Below, in pieces: positions 5,917-11,650 of a DNA stretch of 24,924 nucleotides (the first letter of the stretch is position 1; each line of letters opens with the position of its first letter). The position numbers and the translations under genes were made by a program. The stretch is taken from positions 15,943-40,866 of the IMG/VR virus record IMGVR_UViG_3300030331_003665, one strand, 5' to 3'. Source of the stretch: a virus. Under the pieces are notes generated by a model, which searched no databases, was not told the origin of the DNA, and was given only the letters and a program-made list of their open reading frames with translations.

Positions 5917-7842
5917 ATGTCACAAACAAAAGCCCAATTAATTAGTGATTTAGTTCAAGCATTAAATTTTACAGGGACATCCAGTGCTCCAGCTAATGGG
6001 ATGTATTTGTCAGCAGCTAATACTATTAAGTTAGCTACTAATTCAAATGGAAGATTAACAATAGATAGTTCAGGTAATGCAACTTTTACAGGTACATGTA
6101 CTGCTACAACTTTTATAGGTGCTTTAACTGGTACATCAACTAAAATTGATCTTAATTCAAATAATGATAATACTGCTTTCAGAGTTCCTTTTACAAGTGG
6201 AAATTCAGGGAGTGTCTTTTTGTATGCAGATAATGCTGATGGAATGACATATAACCCCAGTACTGGGAAACTTACTGCTCAACAACTACAAGGAACTTTA
6301 ACTACTGCTGCTCAAACAAATATAACTTCTCTTGGTACTTTATCTAATTTACAAATTGCTAATCATCTTGGATTAGGTATAGCTGGAGCAGAATTTGGTA
6401 GTGGTGTAAAAACAATTCTTTTACAAGGAGGTAGTAGTACAAAATCTGGATGTATTGATTTTAAAGAATATAGTTCAGGTACAAGGTTAGCCAATATTTT
6501 TGTTCAAAATGACACCAGTTATGGAATGTCTATCGGTACAAGTTGTAGTGGACAAAATGGTGACTTTATAAGATTTCATACAGGTGCTTTAGGTTCTGAA
6601 AAAGTCCGCATTACATCAGCAGGTAATGTTGGTATAGGTACAACAAGTCCTAGTAACTTATTGCATGTTGCTGGTGTACTTGAATGTTCCAATATAAAAA
6701 TTCTCGGCACAAATTCATTTGAAAGTAGTGCAAATGTTTTTGAAGGTAAAGGAACTAATGGAGCAAGGTTGAGATCAGCATTATCAGACGCTACTGTACC
6801 TACTTTTTCAAATAAAGATGATACAAACACTGGTATGTTCTTACCTGGTTCAGATGTTCTAGGGTTAACGACTGGTGGAGCAGAAAGACTTCGCATTGAT
6901 TCGAGTGGAAGATTATTAATAGCAAAAGGAACTGCAAGCACTACTACTTCTCAAATTCAAATTGGAGATCCTGCAGGTGGATATACATGGGATGTAGGAG
7001 ACGTACCACAGGTGTTAATTGCTGGTGTTAATAATGAATCACCTACAAGCGGAACATTAAATATTGCTCTTAGAGTAGCAGATGAAAATAATAATAATAT
7101 GTTCCAAATCCACAATAGAGGTGGAGGTAATAGTGACGTTGGTGAGGTTTACATGGCTGGAAAAGTTGGGATAGGTACAACAAGTCCTAGTGAACAATTC
7201 CATCTTTTAAAGAGTCATAATGGACACACTAGAGCAGTTATTCAAAACAACTGGGGTGCTAGTGCTACAGCACAATTAAAACTAATATCACCAACTGATG
7301 AATTTCAATTAATTAAATATGCTTCTGGTCCTGCTGCTCTTAATCTTTCTAATAACAGCAGAATTTATCATAGTGTTGGTGGACAAGTTAGACATCAAAT
7401 AACTGCTGATACTGCTGGACAGACAGCATGTGTAGTTAATACTCCTGCTGATGGTGGTGTTAACTCTCAATATGTAACTGCAACAAAAGCTGCATCAGGA
7501 AATTATAATACCTTTCGAGTTACTATTAATCAAAGCAGTTGGGGTTCATTCTTTTTAAAAGTATATGTTTCTGCTCACGATGGAAATTCCGCTTATAAAT
7601 GGGTAACTGGATATATGAATACTGGATTTTCCACGGTACTTAATACATTAAGCAATATGAGTGGAAATTTTTCTGGTGGTACTGCAACAAATACACATAT
7701 AAGTGGTCAGACATGGAAATATGAAATAATAACTAATGGTGGTAATAGTTCTGTAACTCACCCTGTAATGGGTGTTGAACTTATATTTGGTGGGAATGGA
7801 AACATGTTAGACACTGGTTCCATTTCTCTCGAAATTTCTTAA
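5917..7842 (+). CDS. Tail fibre / receptor-binding structural protein with GIGTTSP repeats
   Basis: 641 residues. The Gly/Ser/Thr/Asn-rich, repetitive sequence is typical of trimeric beta-structured fibres that contact the host surface. Two VGIGTTSPS... units are at about residues 238-251 and 417-430. Further fibre-type phrases are [14 protein letters not shown] (near 47-60), GGAERLRIDSSGRLL (near 320) and VRITSAGNVGIG. The C-terminal 150 residues are non-repetitive and aromatic, a likely receptor-binding head domain. It ends SISLEIS without an obvious endosialidase-type chaperone. A weak ribosome site, GGGA, lies before the ATG. Its relative at 22803-24677 lies on the opposite strand and shares the repeat at the DNA level. 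Confidence 0.85.
   Translation: MSQTKAQLISDLVQALNFTGTSSAPANGMYLSAANTIKLATNSNGRLTIDSSGNATFTGTCTATTFIGALTGTSTKIDLNSNNDNTAFRVPFTSGNSGSVFLYADNADGMTYNPSTGKLTAQQLQGTLTTAAQTNITSLGTLSNLQIANHLGLGIAGAEFGSGVKTILLQGGSSTKSGCIDFKEYSSGTRLANIFVQNDTSYGMSIGTSCSGQNGDFIRFHTGALGSEKVRITSAGNVGIGTTSPSNLLHVAGVLECSNIKILGTNSFESSANVFEGKGTNGARLRSALSDATVPTFSNKDDTNTGMFLPGSDVLGLTTGGAERLRIDSSGRLLIAKGTASTTTSQIQIGDPAGGYTWDVGDVPQVLIAGVNNESPTSGTLNIALRVADENNNNMFQIHNRGGGNSDVGEVYMAGKVGIGTTSPSEQFHLLKSHNGHTRAVIQNNWGASATAQLKLISPTDEFQLIKYASGPAALNLSNNSRIYHSVGGQVRHQITADTAGQTACVVNTPADGGVNSQYVTATKAASGNYNTFRVTINQSSWGSFFLKVYVSAHDGNSAYKWVTGYMNTGFSTVLNTLSNMSGNFSGGTATNTHISGQTWKYEIITNGGNSSVTHPVMGVELIFGGNGNMLDTGSISLEIS
6634..6654 (+). repeat. Fibre repeat unit DNA, copy 1
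   Basis: A 21-nt segment starting ATAGGTACAACAAGTCC codes for part of GIGTTSPS. It is identical to 7171-7191 and, for 19 nt, to the reverse complement of 24380-24398. Confidence 0.8.
7171..7191 (+). repeat. Fibre repeat unit DNA, copy 2
   Basis: Exact 21-nt direct copy of 6634-6654 in the same gene, 537 nt downstream. Recombination between the two would remove a whole number of codons (537 = 3 x 179) and so shorten the fibre in frame. Confidence 0.8.
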
Positions 7843-7854
7843 TAAGAGGTCATT

Positions 7855-8073
7855 ATGTCTGTAGTTAAAAATGCAAGATGGATTATTGCAGAAAGCGATC
7901 CAATGAAACAGGTAGAAATTGTTTTTGATGACATACCTTGTAAGTATGCTTCATCATCTGATGATGATGGTTGGAGTGATTTACAAGCGTGGGTTAATTC
8001 TGGCAATACAATTATTGCATGGAGTAAAGAGGCATCATCAACACCTGATTTCATTACATCATCAAGATCATGA
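7855..8073 (+). CDS. Small fibre-associated hypothetical protein
   Basis: 72 residues. AGAGG (7845-7849) sits 5 nt before the ATG. The protein has an acidic Ser/Asp patch (SSSDDDGWSDLQAWV) and no membrane segment. A plus-strand frame starting at 7919 and a minus-strand frame (7839-8054) overlap it but lack a ribosome site. Directly following a fibre gene, it may be a fibre assembly factor or a virion accessory; that is inference from position. Confidence 0.65.
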   Translation: MSVVKNARWIIAESDPMKQVEIVFDDIPCKYASSSDDDGWSDLQAWVNSGNTIIAWSKEASSTPDFITSSRS

Positions 8074-8152
8074 AAGCAATAGAAGCATTTTAAATTTAGT
8101 AGGAATACAATACTTAATGCCTAAACCTGTTTAATTCGGAGGGATTTTCCTA

Positions 8153-8467
8153 ATGGCATTAACTGAAACAATTGAATACGACAAAATTGAAGTCGTAGGC
8201 CAGTACAAAGCTGTACAGGTCAGAAAAGCAACAGTTATCAAGAAAGATGGTGTTGAACTAACTCGTTCATTCAATAGATTTGTACTTGATCCAGGTACTC
8301 TTGATGAATCTGATAATCTTGTTGATAATCCTTTATCAAAAGAACCAGATGGTACAACTGATATTGCAGACGAAGTAAAAAGTATTTGCACAGCAGCTTG
8401 GACAACAGCCGTAAAGGATGCGTGGAAAGCTAAGTTAATTGCTGACAAGTCTTCTGGACCTGGCTAA
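8153..8467 (+). CDS. Conserved cyanophage-type hypothetical protein
   Basis: 104 residues, soluble. It has a beta-rich N-terminal half (YDKIEVVGQYKAVQVRKATV) and a helical C-terminal half (CTAAWTTAVKDAWKAKLI). A strong Shine-Dalgarno, GGAGGG (8138-8143), is 9 nt before the ATG. The start MALTE.IEYDKIEVVG with a following DG VE LTRSF stretch is familiar from short proteins near structural genes of marine cyanophages. I know no function. The neighbours are a fibre gene and small accessory genes, so a virion or morphogenesis role is possible. Confidence 0.7.
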   Translation: MALTETIEYDKIEVVGQYKAVQVRKATVIKKDGVELTRSFNRFVLDPGTLDESDNLVDNPLSKEPDGTTDIADEVKSICTAAWTTAVKDAWKAKLIADKSSGPG

Positions 8468-8599
8468 TTATTTCTTACGCTTACGTTCAAAGTGGAGATC
8501 TATTCTCAATTTGCCATAGTACAAAATACCAAGCCAGATTGAGAATGCTACTCCATCAAACCAACTTAGACTATGCCAAGCATCTACTGCTCCATCCAT
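8468..8599 (-). CDS. Small single-TM hypothetical protein, antisense
   Basis: 43 residues: an N-terminal amphipathic part (MDGAVDAWHSLSWFDG), one hydrophobic segment at about 17-29 (VAFSIWLGILYYG) and a strongly basic tail (LRIDLHFERKRKK), so the C-terminus is probably cytoplasmic. The stop directly abuts the stop of the plus-strand gene ending at 8467. The ATG (8597-8599) interlocks with an ATG of the divergent PsbN-like gene. No Shine-Dalgarno is visible. It fills an otherwise empty gap. Function unknown; the aromatic-flanked membrane helix makes it credible. Confidence 0.55.
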   Translation of the reverse strand: MDGAVDAWHSLSWFDGVAFSIWLGILYYGKLRIDLHFERKRKK

Positions 8600-8825
8600 G
8601 TCTTATATCTTTTTAGCTAAATCCATCATCTCACATGGACATATGCAACCATTGCCACCACAAGGTCAACTCGTTGTAATTATTGTTGCAATACTTGCTC
8701 TTCTGATGGGTTATGGATTTTATGTAACCTTTGGTCCAGGAGCAGAGGATCTTAGAGATACTATTGATGAACATGCAAAAATGCATGAACTAGGTATTGC
8801 TCATGGACATACAAAGAAAAAATGA
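8598..8825 (+). CDS. psbN: PsbN-like photosystem II assembly protein (putative)
   Basis: 75 residues as the longest reading; the ATG at 8643 (residue 16) gives a 60-residue protein closer to PsbN's ~43. One membrane helix lies at about 24-40. It is followed by G38-Y39..Y42..F45-G46.....L52-R53-D54...E58-H59, which matches the PsbN ending (G-Y-x-x-Y-x-x-F-G-x-P-S-x-x-L-R-D-P-F-x-E-H). PsbN is needed for assembly and repair of photosystem II rather than being a stable subunit. The phage protein lacks the P-S pair and adds a His-rich basic tail (HELGIAHGHTKKK). The start is unresolved because no Shine-Dalgarno precedes either ATG. Another small membrane protein remains the alternative. Confidence 0.5.
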   Translation: MSYIFLAKSIISHGHMQPLPPQGQLVVIIVAILALLMGYGFYVTFGPGAEDLRDTIDEHAKMHELGIAHGHTKKK

Positions 8826-8860
8826 AGACTGCTATCGTTAATATATAGTCAAGAAATTAA

Positions 8861-9067
8861 ATGGATTCCGTTCCAGTACCTCGTTTAACTCTAAGTTTTT
8901 CTGTCGATCTAGATGTAGATTACGATCCTTTTAAAGGTAAAACTCAACAAGAATTTGTTAAGTATATTGAATCTGAATTACATGAAGTTCTTTACGATAT
9001 AAATCCTGCCGTAAAAAACGCTTATACTTCACTTATAGCTATTGAGGAAAATGACAAACAAAGCTGA
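8861..9067 (+). CDS. Small hypothetical protein
   Basis: 68 residues, acidic, soluble. A beta-type start (VPRLTLSFSVDLDVDYDPF) leads into a helical part (TQQEFVKYIESELHEVLYDI). There is no clear Shine-Dalgarno; the start is the first ATG after the PsbN-like gene. It overlaps the next gene by 17 nt, which supports co-translation. No family is recognised. Confidence 0.6.
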   Translation: MDSVPVPRLTLSFSVDLDVDYDPFKGKTQQEFVKYIESELHEVLYDINPAVKNAYTSLIAIEENDKQS

Positions 9068-9551
9068 TCAAATCGGAACTCGTGAATGGTTAGAAGAAAA
9101 TAACCGTAGAGTAATCTTCCAAAATCATATGTACAAATGTGCAGGAAGAGATAATCCTGACCACCCAATGCATGGACTCTTTACTGGTTTATGGGAAGAT
9201 TTTTGTTTAAACGAAGCAGGTAAAGCACAACGAGATGGATGGTTTGAACGTTTGGAATTTTTACAGAAAGTAGAAAGTGGTGAAATTGAAATACCTAAAC
9301 CACATTATTACAATTCTGAAGGAGAGATTCCTAGACCTGAAGAACAAGTTGCAGATGATTTTAATGTTTCTAATTCTTCTGATCCAGTAGATGATTATCT
9401 TAATTGTTCAGCTGAATGTGATATTGATGATCAAGAATGCCAAGACATTTGTTTAGATGAATTAAAAAAACCTGTAATAGAAGAATTTAATGATTTTTCA
9501 GTTGGTCAAGCAGATTCACCACATCAAGCTGCTATAGCTAGATCAAGCTGA
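9051..9551 (+). CDS. Conserved hypothetical protein with a twin CX3C motif
   Basis: 166 residues. The ATG at 9051 is preferred (GAGG at 9044-9047) over a TTG at 9042. The N-terminal 70 residues (TREWLEENNRRVIFQNHMYK, then HPMHGLFTGLWEDF) look like a compact conserved domain. The middle is Pro/Glu-rich and acidic. Residues 119-134 hold C119-x3-C123-x6-C130-x3-C134 in an Asp/Glu-rich context. This could form a disulfide-linked helical hairpin or bind metal. The layout, a conserved head and an acidic tail, suggests a virion or assembly protein, but I know no function. The stop overlaps by 9 nt the end of the opposing HNH gene. Confidence 0.65.
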   Translation: MTNKADQIGTREWLEENNRRVIFQNHMYKCAGRDNPDHPMHGLFTGLWEDFCLNEAGKAQRDGWFERLEFLQKVESGEIEIPKPHYYNSEGEIPRPEEQVADDFNVSNSSDPVDDYLNCSAECDIDDQECQDICLDELKKPVIEEFNDFSVGQADSPHQAAIARSS

Positions 9552-9809
9552 TTCCGCTTCATTCCAATGTTCGATACGATGACAATTGCTACATAAAGCG
9601 ACGCATTTATCAATTTCTTTCATAATTGTTTTCCATCCATATCCCACACCTACCATTCTAGAAATACATCCTTCTTTATCACAAAGATGATGAAATTCTA
9701 GAACACGATAATCATCTAAACCACATGCTTTACAGCATAATGTTTTTTTATATTTAATTAGCTTCTGACGATTCTTACGAATTCGTTTCTTATCATCTTT
9801 CCAGCTCAT
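9543..9809 (-). CDS. HNH endonuclease (small, free-standing)
   Basis: 88 residues with a clear HNH core: C26-x2-C29, LEFHH (H40/H41), then C73-x2-C76-H77 and H81. A Lys/Arg-rich start (KDDKKRIRKNRQK) suits DNA binding. Such small HNH proteins cut DNA as homing endonucleases or aid packaging. With no terminase nearby, a free-standing homing type is the better guess. A 16-bp palindrome lies just upstream of its ATG, and the methyltransferase gene precedes it by 16 nt on the same strand. The C-terminal coding end overlaps the plus-strand neighbour by 9 nt. Confidence 0.85.
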   Translation of the reverse strand: MSWKDDKKRIRKNRQKLIKYKKTLCCKACGLDDYRVLEFHHLCDKEGCISRMVGVGYGWKTIMKEIDKCVALCSNCHRIEHWNEAESA

Positions 9810-9812
9810 GAT

Positions 9813-9828
9813 TAATACTTAAGTATTA
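9813..9828. repeat. 16-bp perfect palindrome
   Basis: TAATACTTAAGTATTA is fully self-complementary. It spans the stop codon of the methyltransferase gene and the region 4-19 nt upstream of the HNH start. It could be a protein-binding dyad or a recognition remnant of the mobile nuclease. Confidence 0.6.
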
Positions 9829-10413
9829 TTCTTTCCAAATCCATCCTATTTGATATTCATCTATGTAAGGTTTTAAATCTAATGCATCCATTAGTTCACC
9901 AATAAGGCGACCTTTCCCTAGTAGTCTGCCATCTGCTGCTCTTAAATTATCATCTACAACAATTAAAGTTCCTGGTTTGATAATATTTTTAGCTGCAAAT
10001 AATTCTTTTAAATGATGTGAAGATGATTCCCAATCGTTTCCCCAGTCTATGATGTTAAATGAATCTAAATAAAGTAAATCTACCTTTCCTTCTAAATATC
10101 CAAGCTCCTCTACTGAATCACCACAAATAACTTCAACTTGTTTGCTAGTATTACTTCTGGCAAGCTCACATGCTTTAGGGTTAATATCAATTGATATAAC
10201 ATTACCCCCTCTGTATTGTACATAATTGTCAAACAATAATGTAGAACAACCATCACCACTATAATTGTCTTCTTCTCTGTAGCAGCCTGTTTCTACAATG
10301 AAGACTTCTTTACATTTAAGACTATCTAAATACTTAAAAATTTGTTTAAAACTACCAGATCTTCCTGCTAAATTTTGTGATACTTCCTCGAAATATTCAT
10401 TCCAAAAAGTCAT
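9826..10413 (-). CDS. Class I SAM-dependent methyltransferase (Methyltransf_24/TylF-like)
   Basis: 195 residues, a complete Rossmann-type methyltransferase. Motif I is at 40-56 (VETGCY ... GDGCS). SIDINP at 74-79 follows with the acidic residue that binds the SAM ribose. Post-motif strands are CGDS at 97-100, DLLYLDS at 112-118 and GTLIVVDDN near 148-156. The VDDN end and short length resemble the Methyltransf_24 / cephalosporin-hydroxylase-like group, which acts on sugars and small molecules rather than on DNA; there is no target-recognition domain. With the glycosyltransferase, cupin and nucleotidyltransferase elsewhere in the window, methylation of a surface sugar is a reasonable inference. 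It is transcribed divergently from the exonuclease gene. Confidence 0.85.
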   Translation of the reverse strand: MTFWNEYFEEVSQNLAGRSGSFKQIFKYLDSLKCKEVFIVETGCYREEDNYSGDGCSTLLFDNYVQYRGGNVISIDINPKACELARSNTSKQVEVICGDSVEELGYLEGKVDLLYLDSFNIIDWGNDWESSSHHLKELFAAKNIIKPGTLIVVDDNLRAADGRLLGKGRLIGELMDALDLKPYIDEYQIGWIWKE

Positions 10414-10450
10414 TTTGTTCTACTGATTACCTCTTTGAATATAACTAATC

Positions 10451-10468
10451 TATCTGATTTGTCAGATA
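10451..10468. promoter_or_regulatory. Operator-like dyad in the divergent intergenic region
   Basis: TATCTGA (10451-10457) and TCAGATA (10462-10468) form a perfect 7-bp inverted repeat with a 4-base centre. It lies between the divergent methyltransferase and exonuclease genes and 24 bases upstream of a perfect -35 hexamer. Size and spacing fit a repressor or activator dyad. Confidence 0.45.
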
Positions 10469-10491
10469 AAATATTATTTTTACTCTTATAC

Positions 10492-10519
10492 TTGACAATG
10501 TGGATAACATAAACACAAT
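10492..10519 (+). promoter_or_regulatory. Sigma-70-type promoter for the exonuclease/primase genes (putative)
   Basis: A consensus -35 TTGACA (10492-10497) is followed after 16 nt by CACAAT (10514-10519), four of six matches to TATAAT. Initiation would fall near 10526, leaving a leader of about 8 nt before the ATG at 10534. The transcript would therefore be nearly leaderless, consistent with the missing Shine-Dalgarno. Confidence 0.4.
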
Positions 10520-10533
10520 AAACAACATCTTGA

Positions 10534-11385
10534 ATGACTGAAGCTAATATTCTTGAATTTGAAAAGAAAGATCAGGTTATAAATCCTGATGTAATGAAAG
10601 ATATTAATAAAACAGCTGCACGTATAACTCTTAATGGTAAACGACATTACACTACTCCTTTATTTACTGGACCAGCTCCTTCCGTTACAACCATAATTTC
10701 TGAGACTGCTTCTGAACAAAACAAAAAGAAATTGGAGATGTGGTCTAAAGCTAATCCTGGTGTAAAAGAAAAAGCAGCTGAACGTGGTACTGCTGTTCAC
10801 TATGGAATGGAACAATATTTAAAAGGTAATAAAGATCCAGAAATTCCTGAAGAATACGTTGAGTTTTGGTCTGGTATGCCAAAAATTCTTGATCAGTTTG
10901 GAGATGTACTTTGGGCAGAATCACCAATCTTAGAAGCTTTTGATTTTACAATGGGTGCTGATGAAGTTGCTCGTGTATGGGGAGCTGATGAAGAAGGACG
11001 TGCATGGGCTGGTGCTCCTGACATCATTGGCTTTGTCGAAGATAAATTAACTCTTGCTGATTTAAAAACAAGTGTCAAACCTTACAGTCGTAAGTGGCCT
11101 AAAGAATATGAAAAAGGTTCTAAAGAGTGGAGAGATTTATTAGGTGGTTATATGAAATTTAAAAAAACTTGTAAACAATTAGCAGCCTATGACCTTGCTA
11201 TACAACAAACTTTAGACGTTAAAGTTGATCAAGCTGCCATATTAGTATCAACACCTTTACGTACTCAAGTATTTAAAATATCTAGAAAGTTTTTAGATAA
11301 ATTACATGTTGATTGGCTAAAAGTAGTAGCAGAATATTATAAACAAATCGACAATTGTAACGTATATGATCCCGATGCAATTTAA
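10534..11385 (+). CDS. PD-(D/E)XK exonuclease (RecB/MGME1-like)
   Basis: 283 residues. This is a phage exonuclease that probably degrades host DNA or processes ends during replication and recombination, the role of T7 gene 6. Signature parts in order: SVTTII (50-55), RGTAVHYGMEQYL (84-96) with H89, GAPDIIGF with D163, DLKTS with D176 and K178, and QLAAY (215-219), the Q-x3-Y motif of RecB-type nucleases. Residue order and length fit the MGME1/RecB-nuclease group. It has its own putative promoter and divergent control region and lies upstream of the primase-helicase, so it belongs to the replication set although separated from polymerase by about 10 kb. Confidence 0.85.
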   Translation: MTEANILEFEKKDQVINPDVMKDINKTAARITLNGKRHYTTPLFTGPAPSVTTIISETASEQNKKKLEMWSKANPGVKEKAAERGTAVHYGMEQYLKGNKDPEIPEEYVEFWSGMPKILDQFGDVLWAESPILEAFDFTMGADEVARVWGADEEGRAWAGAPDIIGFVEDKLTLADLKTSVKPYSRKWPKEYEKGSKEWRDLLGGYMKFKKTCKQLAAYDLAIQQTLDVKVDQAAILVSTPLRTQVFKISRKFLDKLHVDWLKVVAEYYKQIDNCNVYDPDAI

Positions 11386-11404
11386 AATTCAAGCTTAATA
11401 TTTT

Positions 11405-11427
11405 GAATAATTTATTTCAGATTATTC
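11405..11427 (+). promoter_or_regulatory. AT-rich stem-loop after the exonuclease gene
   Basis: GAATAAT (11405-11411) and ATTATTC (11421-11427) form a perfect 7-bp stem with a 9-nt loop in the 79-nt gap before the next gene. There is no T-run, so it is more likely an mRNA stability or processing element than a terminator. Confidence 0.3.
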
Positions 11428-11464
11428 GCACTAGGATAATAGAACACGTAAAAAATACCTGCCA

Positions 11465-11650
11465 ATGGAGATCAGAATTTCCGTTGGTGAGTGGATGAAT
11501 ACTCTTCAAGACCGCATGCACAAGGCGGTGGAAGGGGATTGTTTTCATTTGCCAACACATATGCATTACCATGCATTCACGCTATTAAGTAAAGAGGTAT
11601 TCCCTGACAAAAAGTTCAATGTAACTATTGACAACAACACTCAACCCTAA
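11465..11650 (+). CDS. Small hypothetical protein coupled to the primase-helicase
   Basis: 61 residues. The pattern is IRISVGEWMNTLQDRMHKAV, then HLPTHMHYHAFTLL, with several His and Met residues, and no membrane segment. Its TAA shares a base with the next ATG (TAATG), so the two are translationally coupled. A local rise in G+C (about 11,500-11,545) contrasts with the AT-rich surroundings. Unknown function; a helper of the replicative primase-helicase is possible from position alone. Confidence 0.6.
   Translation: MEIRISVGEWMNTLQDRMHKAVEGDCFHLPTHMHYHAFTLLSKEVFPDKKFNVTIDNNTQP

Noticed and set aside
6576-6941. Minus-strand ORF inside the first fibre gene
   Set aside because: It is the complement of Gly/Ser/Thr-rich repeat codons; no ribosome site and no protein-like domain pattern.
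8131-8448. Minus-strand ORF antisense to the conserved 8153-8467 gene
   Set aside because: The plus-strand gene has a strong Shine-Dalgarno and a familiar sequence; the antisense product is low-complexity Ser/Val-rich.
8468-8599. Idea that the small gene opposite the PsbN-like gene is PsbH or PsbT, by analogy with the chloroplast psbB operon where psbN is antisense
   Set aside because: The 43-residue protein has no PsbH or PsbT signature; only the antisense arrangement is similar.
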